From NCBI RefSeq assembly GCF_030409945.1, contig NZ_JAUFQV010000043.1:310001-374000 (forward strand): DNA of 64,000 bases. The letters are read 5' to 3'. The stretch comes from Vibrio tapetis subsp. quintayensis (GTDB taxonomy: Bacteria > Pseudomonadota > Gammaproteobacteria > Enterobacterales > Vibrionaceae). The notes below the pieces were generated by a model. It had not been told where the DNA came from and did not search any database. It was given only the letters and a program-made list of their open reading frames with translations. The translations under genes and the position numbers were made by a program. Of this stretch, positions 52,627-61,698 are shown one piece after another; the first letter of the stretch is position 1; each line of letters starts with the position of its first letter.

Positions 52627-53229
52627 TTAAGGGGTTAATAACGGCAAGATAGATACGAGCGTCAGAAGCCCTAATGAAACTGAAAATGCTCTTTTTTTTC
52701 TCGATGTGTCCAATTTTTGGCTAATTCCTCGACCTAGAAACGCCCAACTGGCATTGGCGATAAGCCCGAATAAGGTGAAAACGACAATAATCACCACGAC
52801 TGAAAACCAATAGTCATTGGGAAGAGTATATCCACTGATTAAAGCCAGGCAGGCCATCCATGCCTTTATGTTGCCAACTTGAAAAAAAGAGGCTTGTATC
52901 AAAGTAAGAGGTGTCGCGGATCGGGATGTGCTATCGAACTGGCTAGTAAGCACCAGCTTCACCACTAACCAAAGCATATAACTGGCACCAAGGTATCGAA
53001 GTATTTGATGCCAAGTCGGGTGTTGTTGTAAGGCGACGGCAACACCGCTTGCACAGAGAAGCAGCAGACCAATAATGCCTAGTCTTATTCCAAGTAGGTG
53101 ATAGACCGATTTCCGTACCCCAAATTGTGCTCCCGAACTCGCAAGTAGAAAGTTGTTCGGGCCCGGTGTAAAAGCGGTAACAAATGCGAGCAAACTCATC
53201 GCAGGTAAAATATCGAAGATAGTGTTCAT
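52627..53229 (-). CDS. LysE/RhtB-family amino acid exporter
   Basis: 200 residues with about six TM segments. The family opening LLAFVTAFTPGPNNFLLASSGAQFG (near residue 14, here TPGPNNFLL) and YLGASYMLWL (about 84) are plain. Exports amino acids or related compounds. It is divergent from the MocR-type regulator, which is therefore a candidate controller. Confidence 0.9.
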   Translation of the reverse strand: MNTIFDILPAMSLLAFVTAFTPGPNNFLLASSGAQFGVRKSVYHLLGIRLGIIGLLLLCASGVAVALQQHPTWHQILRYLGASYMLWLVVKLVLTSQFDSTSRSATPLTLIQASFFQVGNIKAWMACLALISGYTLPNDYWFSVVVIIVVFTLFGLIANASWAFLGRGISQKLDTSRKKRAFSVSLGLLTLVSILPLLTP

Positions 53230-53378
53230 GAAGATTCCTTGTTTTCTTACACCCTAACCAATTTCTTTTTGCTCTCTCTAGGCTTAATGCGTCACCATGA
53301 CAATAATGTTGTTTGCTTTTTTTAAGTGCCTAGCTACTCTGTTATCTATATTCAATTGTATCCGTCAAGAGGGGCACA

Positions 53379-54758
53379 ATGTTTAAACCAGAAATAGAAG
53401 GCCGAACTGGGCATAAGTACATTGCTTTGGCTGATGCTTTTGCTGAAGCGATCGAAAGCGGGGAATTAGAGGCCGGGAGCAAGCTACCCCCACAAAGGAT
53501 TTTGTCATATAAAATTGGTGTTACAGTTGGCACGGTCACTCGAGCGTATCAGGAGTTGTTAAGGCGCGATTTGGTTGAACCAAAAGTTGGCAGTGGTACC
53601 TACGTAAAAGATCGTGAGAGCGAACATCATGGGTACTATTATCCCGTTGCACCGCGGGAGGGGATTGATATGGCCATATGCCGTCCTCTGTTGGTTAATC
53701 AACAAAGCCATTTCCACGACAGCCTATTGCAATTGGCGCAAGAGCCGATCGCACAGAATGCGGTGCTAGGTTATCACAGTGCAGCTGGGCTGCATGGGCA
53801 TAGTCAAGTGTTACGCTCTTGGTTATCGGAGAAGTGGCTGCACGATATCGATAGCAGAAGGCTATGTTGGACCTACGGTGGGCAGCATGGATTGTCGGCG
53901 ATATTACAAGGTATGACTCGGCCTTCAGATGTGGTTCTAGTTGAAGGTCTTTGTTACGCTGAATTTGTACATGCCTGCCAACAAAGTGAACGCAAAGTCG
54001 TACCGATTAAGCTTGATGAATATGGCGTCGTACCAGAAGATTTACATTTGCAGTGTCAGAGACACAGCCCGAAACTGTTGTATTTAACGGCTGCAGTTCA
54101 AAACCCTACCTGCGTGCAATTAAGTGATAGCCGACGCCTACAGGTCATTGAAATATGCCGAAGGTTTGGGGTGATGATCATAGAAGATGATGTGTTGTAC
54201 TGTCCTCCAGAAAATAGAAAGTCGCCTTTGGTCGCCATCGCGCCAGACATCACTATCTATGTTGGCAGCTTTTCTAAGTATTTTTCTGGTGGTATCCGAG
54301 TTGGTTTTCTCATCTTTCCCTTGGCGCTGCAATTGGCATTGCAAAAGTCTTTGCGAGCAAGCTGTATGAATGTGAGCCCGTTGCTGGTGGACTTAGTCTG
54401 TCGTTGGTTATCGAATGGAGCAATGAATGCCGTTGATGAGGAGATTGCTCAGGAGTTAAAAGCGCGATATCGAATATTTGAAACGTTCTTTCCTAACCAA
54501 ACACAACATGCAATTGCCGGGTTTAATGTATGGTTGGAGTTACCATCTCCCATTAACAGTGCGTCGTTTCGTAAAAAGCTGACAGAAGAGGGCGTACATG
54601 TTCGCGAGGCAGAGTTGTTTGCTGTCGGTCACCACAGGATTCCACCGTGCGTGAGGTTGTCTTTAACTGGGCCAACAAGCCGCAGTCAGCTCAAGGAAGG
54701 GTTAAGGATCATATACGATGCGATTCATTCTGATACAGCAGCCTGTTTAACTAAGTGA
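53379..54758 (+). CDS. MocR-family regulator (GntR HTH + aminotransferase)
   Basis: 459 residues. An N-terminal GntR winged helix (GSKLPPQRILSYKIGVTVGT, about 28-48) is fused to a class-I aminotransferase-like domain with the PLP lysine at 300 (VGSFSKYFSGG) and DDVLY upstream. MocR proteins sense PLP or amino-compound ligands and usually control a neighbouring gene, here most likely the divergent exporter. The stop overlaps the convergent racemase-like gene by 12 bases. Confidence 0.9.
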   Translation: MFKPEIEGRTGHKYIALADAFAEAIESGELEAGSKLPPQRILSYKIGVTVGTVTRAYQELLRRDLVEPKVGSGTYVKDRESEHHGYYYPVAPREGIDMAICRPLLVNQQSHFHDSLLQLAQEPIAQNAVLGYHSAAGLHGHSQVLRSWLSEKWLHDIDSRRLCWTYGGQHGLSAILQGMTRPSDVVLVEGLCYAEFVHACQQSERKVVPIKLDEYGVVPEDLHLQCQRHSPKLLYLTAAVQNPTCVQLSDSRRLQVIEICRRFGVMIIEDDVLYCPPENRKSPLVAIAPDITIYVGSFSKYFSGGIRVGFLIFPLALQLALQKSLRASCMNVSPLLVDLVCRWLSNGAMNAVDEEIAQELKARYRIFETFFPNQTQHAIAGFNVWLELPSPINSASFRKKLTEEGVHVREAELFAVGHHRIPPCVRLSLTGPTSRSQLKEGLRIIYDAIHSDTAACLTK

Positions 54759-55409
54759 TGTAATGGCTTCGGTTACCCCAATGTCAGGGCTACTTAAGAT
54801 AGGAATGGCTTTAGTAAAATAGGTACTACAGCCAGCCATCGAAGCTTGAGCCAACACGATGATGTCGGCGTCTATAGGTATGGTGTTTAGATAGCGAGCA
54901 ATGGACTGATGATATGTCGTCATATCGCCTTGTTCAAAATAGGCCCAAGCGTCCGGTATAACGGAGTGTGAAACAATAATGTTCTTATTTACCTTTGTCG
55001 CTGAATCTAAAATGAGACCTATGGTTGGATCTATGGTGCTTTGCAACGCAGCAGCCACCAAAATTTTATTGCCATCAAGTACTGCTTTATCTGCCATTGC
55101 TCGATCAATCCGTTTAACGATGGTGTTGTTTAAGCCGTCAAATTCTTCTGCAACGCCACCAATTGATGAGCAAGTACATACGACCATCCGAGCATTTTGA
55201 CTAAGATTATTAATGGTGTTGAACATAGTTGACTTCAAATCATGGTCAATGCCCAGCTCAATGGCATGAGTTAACAATTCCGGCATAACACAATGACTAA
55301 TATTTAGTGAGCTGCGCTTTTTCTTTACCAAAACGTCAAACGTATTAACGTGCACTTCACCGGTGTGTAAAAATGCGATATCAATACGTTTATTCGTTAC
55401 GTTGCCCAT
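54747..55409 (-). CDS. Asp/Glu racemase-family protein
   Basis: 220 residues of the Asp/Glu/hydantoin racemase superfamily. Two cysteine sites as expected for a two-base racemase: CTCSSIGGVAEEF (about residue 79) and QASMAGCSTYF (about 194), plus ILDSATKV. The substrate is not certain; relatives include arylmalonate decarboxylase- and maleate isomerase-like proteins. Its 3' end overlaps the MocR gene tail. Confidence 0.75.
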   Translation of the reverse strand: MGNVTNKRIDIAFLHTGEVHVNTFDVLVKKKRSSLNISHCVMPELLTHAIELGIDHDLKSTMFNTINNLSQNARMVVCTCSSIGGVAEEFDGLNNTIVKRIDRAMADKAVLDGNKILVAAALQSTIDPTIGLILDSATKVNKNIIVSHSVIPDAWAYFEQGDMTTYHQSIARYLNTIPIDADIIVLAQASMAGCSTYFTKAIPILSSPDIGVTEAITSLS

Positions 55410-55487
55410 AAATTCGCTACCTTTTGAAGTGGTGCCATAACAACCAATTTCTTCAGGCTATCACAATTTGACTGGTTCAACAGGCAG

Positions 55488-55945
55488 CTATGAGTCGTTG
55501 GAAATTGATTGTTTACCTCCTAGCGCACCTGTTTCGTCAACTGTTAATGTGAACTCAAATTTTGTGCGCTCTGAACTTGGCTGAGCTTCAACCAAATCAA
55601 CGTCGCCACCGGCAACACAACGCACCATGTTATCAATGCGGATGCTGTCGCCTTGTGGGCCATGGCCTGTTGCCTGATGTTTAACTGTGCCGTTGGTCGG
55701 GTTATCGAAGTCATTGATTCCGTAGTCAGACGCACGACTAAAAGATAAAACGATTTGTCTTCGTCTGTGCGCGGTGATTTTGACCATATCCTTTGACCCG
55801 ACCATCAATAAAATTCACGCCAAAGATGGCTTCATCGCCTTTAATAGTTGTTGACACGTATTTGGTACTGCTTAGGTACTGGCTATCAATCAGCCGTTCG
55901 CCCGCATCCATATCACCGGAATTGAAATCAAATTAGTCATCATTG
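55488..55945 (-). pseudogene. Decayed DUF1566 (Lcl C-terminal domain) gene
   Basis: Read on the minus strand, one frame gives DAGERLIDSQYLSSTKYV and FGVNFIDGRVKGYG. After a frameshift the next frame gives SFSRASDYGINDFDNPTNGT and VKHQATGHG, then continues to IDNMVRCVAGGDVDLVEAQP. These are DUF1566-family segments in the right order, but split between frames and missing the usual middle (TGLMWQ...). A probable original ATG with AGAGGA lies near 55945. Inactive remnant; the 106-residue open frame inside it (55488-55808) is not a gene. Confidence 0.6.
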
Positions 55946-56048
55946 AATCCTCTTTACTCCGCCATTAATCTTAGTTGATAGAGATACTATAAGAGTGAAT
56001 TGCGGAGAAATTGTGGAGGAAATGAGGACTTTCTTTTAATCGAAAACT

Positions 56049-56366
56049 TTACATTTTATCAATGGCATCAATGGCATCAATGGCATCAATACAGCATTCG
56101 TCTTGCAAAAAACCGATGACGGACGCGAGTTTGTCGTATTCTGCAACGCAGTATAAGGTTCTTCCTTCTCTACGTTGGGTTATCAAGTTGGCTGAGACTA
56201 AACTTGAAATATGATGGGACAAGGTAGACCCTGGAATGTCCAATTGTTCTTGTATTCCACCAACAGCGATACCTTGGAACCCAGCTCGTACCACACTTTT
56301 GTAAATCATCAGCCTGGTTGGATGCCCTAACTCTTTTAGTGCTTTTGCTACTATTTCGATATCCAT
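56049..56366 (-). CDS. ArsR-family regulator 2
   Basis: 105 residues. IEIVAKALKELGHPTRLMIYKSVV, then IQEQLDIPGSTLSHHISSLV (recognition helix), and a wing. The C-terminus reads DECCIDAIDAIDAIDKM, an I-D-A codon repeat encoded by a 9-bp tandem repeat that follows a Cys-Cys pair. Divergent from a DUF318 permease, with twin operator-like sites between. The start at 56366 follows GAGGTG; the ATG at 56381 falls outside that. Confidence 0.85.
   Translation of the reverse strand: MDIEIVAKALKELGHPTRLMIYKSVVRAGFQGIAVGGIQEQLDIPGSTLSHHISSLVSANLITQRREGRTLYCVAEYDKLASVIGFLQDECCIDAIDAIDAIDKM
56058..56090. repeat. 9-bp tandem repeat inside the ArsR 2 gene
   Basis: ATCAATGGC is repeated three times plus a partial copy. 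Being in frame, copy changes would lengthen or shorten the protein tail (I-D-A units) without a frameshift. Confidence 0.85.
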
Positions 56367-56386
56367 AAAACACCTCATCAAATTTA

Positions 56387-56457
56387 TATTTCGATATTAC
56401 TAGAAATAACTTGATCATGCCAGCGTTTAGGAATATATTTCGAAAATACTAGAATTA
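56387..56457. promoter_or_regulatory. Twin ArsR-type operators
   Basis: TATTTCGATATTACTAGAAATA (56387-56408; arms TATTTC / GAAATA) and a near copy TATTTCGAAAATACTAGAAT (56436-56455) lie 49 bases apart between the divergent regulator and permease genes. Likely binding sites for the ArsR 2 protein at both promoters. Confidence 0.65.
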
Positions 56458-56473
56458 TCGAATGGTGAGATTT

Positions 56474-57394
56474 ATGTTTAATATTGACAGTAATATGGCT
56501 CAAGAGGCCCTTAACATGTTTGTGTTTTTGGCTGCGGAACTAACGGTGTTGTTCCTGCTCATTAGTTACTTAGTAGGCGTGCTTCAAGAGTATGTACCAC
56601 CCGAAAAGATTCAGTCGATCTTAAGTGGTAAGAAAGGCCGAGGTTATATCATTGCCGGTTTCTTAGGGGCGATCACTCCGTTTTGTTCTTGTTCAACTAT
56701 CCCATTTTTGAAAGGGTTACTTAGAGCAAAAGCTGGGTTTGGCACCATGATGGTGTTCTTGTTTGCAAGTCCATTACTTAACCCGATCATCATCGGTTTG
56801 TTTGCCGTGACATTTGGATTGAAAGTAACCGTTTTCTACTTTGCTATTGCCATGGGAGTCTCGGTGATCGCAGGTTATTCGCTCGAAAAGCTCGGCTTTG
56901 AAAAATACGTTAAAGAAGAGGCCTATATCGCGCCAGAACCTAAAGGATGTGGTTCTACATGCGGCGGTAACAAGCCACCAAAAAATAAGTGGAAACGAAT
57001 TTGGGACACAACATGGACTGATTTCAAAAAAGTACTGCCATATTTGATGGGCGGCATCGCATTGGGCTCTTTGATTTACGGATTCATGCCAACAGAGTTT
57101 GTGGTGAAAGTCGCAAATGGTGACAATCCGTTTGCAGTCCCAGTTGCGGCGGTAATTGGTATCCCACTATATATCAGAGCTGAGGCGGTCATCCCGCTTA
57201 GTGCTGCGCTTGCCGCGAAGGGCATGGGGCTGGGGGCAGTCATGGCGTTAATCATTGGTAGTGCAGGGGCGAGCTTAACGGAAGTCGTTTTGCTTAAGTC
57301 TATTTTTAAGAACCAGATGATTGCCGCGTTTTTGTTTGTGATTCTTTCAATGGCGATTGGCGCGGGCTATTCATACGGTTGGCTGTTTGGCTAA
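56474..57394 (+). CDS. DUF318 permease (ArsP/SO_0444 type)
   Basis: 306 residues with about 8 TM segments. Family motif AITPFCSCSTIPFLKGLL (two cysteines, about residue 74), then FASPLLNPIIIGL. A central cytoplasmic loop has KGCGSTCGGNKPP, a likely metal-binding Cys pair. Relatives export organoarsenicals or other thiol-reactive agents, or pair with copper/arsenic systems. The start at 56474 follows GGTGAG; 56462 is an alternative. Control by the divergent ArsR is expected. Confidence 0.85.
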   Translation: MFNIDSNMAQEALNMFVFLAAELTVLFLLISYLVGVLQEYVPPEKIQSILSGKKGRGYIIAGFLGAITPFCSCSTIPFLKGLLRAKAGFGTMMVFLFASPLLNPIIIGLFAVTFGLKVTVFYFAIAMGVSVIAGYSLEKLGFEKYVKEEAYIAPEPKGCGSTCGGNKPPKNKWKRIWDTTWTDFKKVLPYLMGGIALGSLIYGFMPTEFVVKVANGDNPFAVPVAAVIGIPLYIRAEAVIPLSAALAAKGMGLGAVMALIIGSAGASLTEVVLLKSIFKNQMIAAFLFVILSMAIGAGYSYGWLFG

Positions 57395-57406
57395 GGATCA
57401 TTTCTT

Positions 57407-57441
57407 AGCTACAAGCTACAAGCTATAAGCTATAAGCGATA
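57407..57441. repeat. 7-bp tandem repeat (AGCTACA/AGCTATA)
   Basis: Five heptads in a row: AGCTACA twice, AGCTATA twice, then AGCGATA. Directly after the permease stop. The arrangement, a short heptad array just past an operon end, is like that at 29344-29371. Confidence 0.8.
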
Positions 57442-57453
57442 ACCCCGCGAGGG

Positions 57454-57487
57454 CAAGGTGTGGTCAGAGAGATTTGATCACACCTTG
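57454..57487. terminator. Terminator-like hairpin after the permease gene
   Basis: CAAGGTGTG / CACACCTTG perfect 9-bp stem, extendable by four further pairs including G-T. No strong T-run. Confidence 0.55.
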
Positions 57488-57664
57488 TTGCGTTGAGGCC
57501 TAGATTAATGGCACCCATCGCATGTGCCATCAGTGCGATCATATCAGTGTGTTTTAGCTTAGCATCACTTGTTATCATTGAGTTCCGAAAATGGCTACTT
57601 TGAGTTTATTTAGCGGTTACACTTAACGGACACTAGCAGAAATTGCACTGAATTAGGCGCGGTT

Positions 57665-59035
57665 ATGGAAGATCAAAAAACGAAAATGAGCCAAGAGGAA
57701 TGTCAACGAGCGAGGACAGCAAGAGATGCTCGTTTTGATGGTAAGTTTTATGTCGCGGTCAAAACAACGAAGATCTTTTGTCGCCCTATCTGCCCAGCAA
57801 ATCTTCCGTTGGAGAAGAATGTTGAGTATTTTCATGATAAAGCTCAGGCGCTGCAGTCGGGTTATCGACCATGCTTACGTTGCAGACCAGACAGTGCCCC
57901 AAGTTCTTGGGCATGGAAAGGCACGGAGGTCTCCTTTCAACGTGCAGTAACGATGATAGAGCAGGGTGATCTACAAAATACGACACTCGTACTTTTGGCT
58001 GAAAGGTTAGGCATTACCGATCGTTACCTACGCCAGCTATTCGATAAATACATGGGTATGTCACCAAAGCAATATGCTCAGTATCACCAACTGATGTTTG
58101 CCAAGCAGCTACTCCATAATAGTAGTATGACGATAACTGACATCGCATTTGCTAGTGGTTTTAATAGCGTTCGACGCTTTAACGATGCGTTCAAAACGAT
58201 TTTGCGCCTTTCACCAAGTCAGATACGAAAAACACACACCAGTGAGCATAAAACCAATCAAATCCAGTTGGCTTTTCAAACACCGCTGAATTGGCAGCAC
58301 ATGTTAGGTTTTTATCGGTTAAGGGCAATTCACACTGTCGAGCTGGTAGAAGAAAACAGTTATCAACGCAGCTTTACACTCAATGGGACATCAGGGTGGT
58401 TTAAAGCAAGCTTAGCAACAGAAAACGCACTAACGATAGAGTTTGATATAGCAGACCCGTCACAGTTAAAAGCGCTTGTGGTGCGACTAAGAAGAATGTT
58501 TGACCTAGACGCTAACGTACTGGATATTGAAGCCCAGTTAAGTAAACTCGCCCCGGACTTGATTGTAGAGTCAGGAATTCGAATCCCTGGCCTTTGGAAT
58601 GAATGGGAAGCAGGAGTGAGGGCGATTCTAGGCCAACAAGTGTCAGTAAAAGCAGCAATTAATCAACTGAATGTATTGGTGGATCAATGTGGCGAGCAAG
58701 TTGGTGGCAAAACGGTGTTCCCTAGCCCTGTAACGGTATCCGAAATGGATTTATCTTTCTTAAGAATGCCTCAAAGCCGTAAAGACACGCTGGCGCGATT
58801 CGCCCGATTCATGCTTGAGAACCCGCAAGCTCCCGCAAGTGATTGGATAGCGCTAAAAGGCATCGGTCCGTGGACGATAAACTACGCGCAAATGCGTGGC
58901 TCATCTCAACCGGATCTCTTTTTAGATAATGATCTGGTGGTAAAAAAAGCAATCACCAAGTGGCCCGAGCTAAACAAATCGGATGTCGCACCATGGGGAA
59001 GCTATGCGACGTTGCATTGCTGGAACAATAGCTGA
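57665..59035 (+). CDS. Ada-AlkA fusion: alkylation sensor and 3-methyladenine glycosylase
   Basis: 456 residues. An Ada-type zinc domain (about 10-80) with Cys 39, 43, 70 and 73 (FCRPICPAN; RPCLRC) can take a methyl group from DNA phosphotriesters and activate transcription. An AraC-type HTH follows (about 95-190). The last part is an AlkA_N plus HhH-GPD glycosylase (GIGPWTINYAQMRG, with the catalytic Asp in LFLDNDLVVKK). No Ogt domain is included, but a separate ogt lies 2 kb downstream. The ribosome site is weak. Probably adaptive-response regulator and repair enzyme in one chain. Confidence 0.9.
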   Translation: MEDQKTKMSQEECQRARTARDARFDGKFYVAVKTTKIFCRPICPANLPLEKNVEYFHDKAQALQSGYRPCLRCRPDSAPSSWAWKGTEVSFQRAVTMIEQGDLQNTTLVLLAERLGITDRYLRQLFDKYMGMSPKQYAQYHQLMFAKQLLHNSSMTITDIAFASGFNSVRRFNDAFKTILRLSPSQIRKTHTSEHKTNQIQLAFQTPLNWQHMLGFYRLRAIHTVELVEENSYQRSFTLNGTSGWFKASLATENALTIEFDIADPSQLKALVVRLRRMFDLDANVLDIEAQLSKLAPDLIVESGIRIPGLWNEWEAGVRAILGQQVSVKAAINQLNVLVDQCGEQVGGKTVFPSPVTVSEMDLSFLRMPQSRKDTLARFARFMLENPQAPASDWIALKGIGPWTINYAQMRGSSQPDLFLDNDLVVKKAITKWPELNKSDVAPWGSYATLHCWNNS

Positions 59036-59201
59036 GTGGCTCAGTGATACGAGTCAAACAACCTATAGCTTATGTTCTATTCCTAATGAGTATAAGCTGG
59101 AAGTGGATACAAAAGTTTACAACGCAGACACACTAATTACATAAATATCAATATATTATAATGCTCTTGATGATCATTATCATATGCTTGTGTTAAGATC
59201 C

Positions 59202-61043
59202 ATGCGAGTCCCTAGATTACAAAGCATGATATTTCTTTTAATGAAAAACATTCCTCTAAAGCTATTTATAATCATTCCTTTTGCTGTTTTGTTTGTGATA
59301 GCTGGTGTCACTTCTTACTCATTTTCGACTCTTGCTATCTCTTATACCGCAGACAAAGTAGGTGAAGAGCATATCCAAGAAGTCGAGAAACGAATGATCA
59401 CTTACCTTAAAGACTATCTCAAACCACTTACTGCGCTCGTTACCATTAACCAACGTGCATTTGCAGATGGGCGGCTAGCGCTTAACGATCTTTATCCAGT
59501 AGCAAATCGATTTCATGATCAAGCATTGGCCAACTCTCATCTAACTTTCATTTCAGTTGCTACTACTGATGGCCGTTATGTTGCTTCGGTTCAAGACCCG
59601 TTTACAAAAGAAGAAAACATTACGCTCTCTGCCAACTTCGTCGAAAAGCCTCTATCGTTGGCTGGTTATGCGTTTGACCCTTACAAAGTGATTGGTAAGC
59701 GTGAATCTGAACACTTTTCTTACGACCCTAGGACTCGCCCCTTTTATATAGATGCGATTAATAAAGGTGGGTTAGTGCTCAGTGATATTCACACTTATCA
59801 TGGGTATAAAACACATGGGATCAGCCTTTCGGCCCCTATTATTGATTCGAAAGGCAACATTCTTGGCGTAACCGCAGCCAGTATTGCACTGAATCAGTTA
59901 GACGAATTTTTAAGTTCGCTGGACATTGTTTCTGGTGCAATCGTCTACTTTGCAGATGAGAATGGTGATGTAATTGCGACTTCGGTATCAACTTCATTAG
60001 CAAAAATCAACAAAGATGGGCAGTCAGAGGATGCGGTTAATGGAGGGTTAACGAGGGTTTCGCTTGCCAACCATGAGCACCCTGCTCTTAAAGAAGCGAG
60101 TAAAGGTTTAAATGACAATACGAGTATATTAACGGTTGGCGATACCGACTACTATTTTAGTGTTGAAACGATTCAATTAGACAACGAGCGAACGTGGTCG
60201 TTGGGTATTCTTATACCTAAAAAGTATCACCTAACAACGATCGACGATTTTTATTTATATACCGTTATTTCCATCCTGTTTATGCTAATTGTCATTATCA
60301 TTATTGGTACGATTATTTCGAGAAATATAGCTAAGCCTGTTCAAGTGTTGAATGATGCGATCAAAAGCCAAGATCTCAAAAGCGTTCAATTGATACAAAA
60401 CCCTATTAGTAATATTAGTGAATTGAACTCCTTGAGTGTTGAGATGAAAAGCATGTCTTACAACTTATCTGATTTAGTTGAAAATCTAGAAAGCAAAGTC
60501 GCTGAACGTACACATCACCTAGCAAGTGAAAACAATAATCTTCATGAAAAAGCAATCACGGATGAATTAACAGGTCTAACAAATCGTCGAGGTTTCAACC
60601 GACAAATGGAAGACGACATCAAGTTGGCAAACCAACGTTGTGCTAACTTGATTTTAGTTGTCTGCGACATCGACTATTTTAAACAGATTAATGATAAGTT
60701 CGGCCATGATGAAGGGGATAGAGTGCTACAAGATGTGGCTAAGATACTTGACGCCATATGTGGCCAAAGTGCTAACGCAATCAGTCGTTTTGGCGGCGAG
60801 GAATTTGCTGTCATTTATACTGACTTCGACAATGATGAGTGCATCCGAACCTTGTCAAATGTTCAAGATGAGTTAAAAATACTCTTTGCTAAAAGAGCAT
60901 ACGACATTACGTTGAGTTTTGGTGTTTGTGAAATCTACCCAACGGACAAAACCAGTGCTAAGCACGTGTTCAAATTGGCTGATACCAAGCTTTATCAAGC
61001 AAAAAGAACAGGACGTAATAAAATCGTCTATTTTGGGGACTAG
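59202..61043 (+). CDS. Cache-HAMP diguanylate cyclase (GGEEF)
   Basis: About 613 residues. TM1 (about residues 19-40), a periplasmic double-Cache sensor (DPRTRPFYIDAINKGGLVLS is typical), TM2 (about 350-370), HAMP, coiled coil, then the GGDEF domain with active-site GGEEF near residue 531 (SRFGGEEFAVIY). The I-site is not conserved (QSAN in place of RxxD), so feedback inhibition is unlikely. The start is unsure: in-frame ATGs at 59184, 59202, 59226 and 59241 all have weak ribosome sites; I chose 59202. It stands between the Ada-AlkA gene and ogt. Confidence 0.87.
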   Translation: MRVPRLQSMIFLLMKNIPLKLFIIIPFAVLFVIAGVTSYSFSTLAISYTADKVGEEHIQEVEKRMITYLKDYLKPLTALVTINQRAFADGRLALNDLYPVANRFHDQALANSHLTFISVATTDGRYVASVQDPFTKEENITLSANFVEKPLSLAGYAFDPYKVIGKRESEHFSYDPRTRPFYIDAINKGGLVLSDIHTYHGYKTHGISLSAPIIDSKGNILGVTAASIALNQLDEFLSSLDIVSGAIVYFADENGDVIATSVSTSLAKINKDGQSEDAVNGGLTRVSLANHEHPALKEASKGLNDNTSILTVGDTDYYFSVETIQLDNERTWSLGILIPKKYHLTTIDDFYLYTVISILFMLIVIIIIGTIISRNIAKPVQVLNDAIKSQDLKSVQLIQNPISNISELNSLSVEMKSMSYNLSDLVENLESKVAERTHHLASENNNLHEKAITDELTGLTNRRGFNRQMEDDIKLANQRCANLILVVCDIDYFKQINDKFGHDEGDRVLQDVAKILDAICGQSANAISRFGGEEFAVIYTDFDNDECIRTLSNVQDELKILFAKRAYDITLSFGVCEIYPTDKTSAKHVFKLADTKLYQAKRTGRNKIVYFGD

Positions 61044-61152
61044 AACTTCGAAACACCTACCATGAGTTCCGTTTTTGGCTAGTTTAAGTGGTATGAATAG
61101 GTAAACTGAAGCTTCAATCAAGCAAAATAGTCGAATATCAGAGTATTAAAAT

Positions 61153-61623
61153 ATGACCTTTTATGATGAATACCAATCGCCAATGGGGCGAGTTACTATT
61201 CAAGTAAACGATGATGGCCTGTTAGGGGTTTGGTTTGATATCCACACGACCAAACCCGATGATTTGGGTGAGAGAAAAGTCGACCATCCACTCATCGACC
61301 AAACAAGGCTGCAACTAGCCGAGTACTTTGCAGGCGCAAGGCGAAGCTTTAGTTTACCTCTGGCGGCAACGGGTACAGCGTTTCAACAGAGTGTATGGCA
61401 AGCTTTAACGACCATTCCATATGGTGAAACATGGTGCTATCAAGATCTTGCTAATGCCATCGACAATCCAAAAGCAGTGAGAGCGGTGGGGCTTGCGAAT
61501 GGTAAAAACCCGATTTCCATTATTGTTCCTTGTCACCGAGTGATTGGTAAAAGCGGAAAATTGACCGGTTATGCTGGTGGTGTTGACACGAAAAGGAAAC
61601 TACTGGATCTTGAGCGCGCTTAG
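61153..61623 (+). CDS. ogt: Methylated-DNA-protein cysteine methyltransferase
   Basis: 156 residues. It transfers the alkyl group from O6-alkylguanine to its active-site Cys127, in the motif VPCHRVIGKSGKLTGYAGG. FQQSVWQALTTIPYGETWCY upstream is also typical of Ogt/MGMT. Works with the Ada-AlkA protein in alkylation repair, though a cyclase gene separates them. Confidence 0.93.
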   Translation: MTFYDEYQSPMGRVTIQVNDDGLLGVWFDIHTTKPDDLGERKVDHPLIDQTRLQLAEYFAGARRSFSLPLAATGTAFQQSVWQALTTIPYGETWCYQDLANAIDNPKAVRAVGLANGKNPISIIVPCHRVIGKSGKLTGYAGGVDTKRKLLDLERA

Positions 61624-61645
61624 TTGGCAGGTATGAATGGAAAAA

Positions 61646-61676
61646 AAGTTCGACGCAAATAAATTACGCCGAACTT
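61646..61676 (-). terminator. Terminator of pepE (minus strand)
   Basis: AAGTTCG / CGAACTT stem with additional CG pairs. On the plus strand an A-run (61641-61647) lies at its left edge, which is a T-run for minus-strand transcripts from pepE. Confidence 0.65.
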
Positions 61677-61698
61677 AGTGATTTAAGTTATGAGCTGA

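Noticed and set aside
55488..55808. 106-residue open frame as a real gene
   Set aside because: It is one frame of a broken DUF1566 gene; the adjoining family segments continue in another frame.
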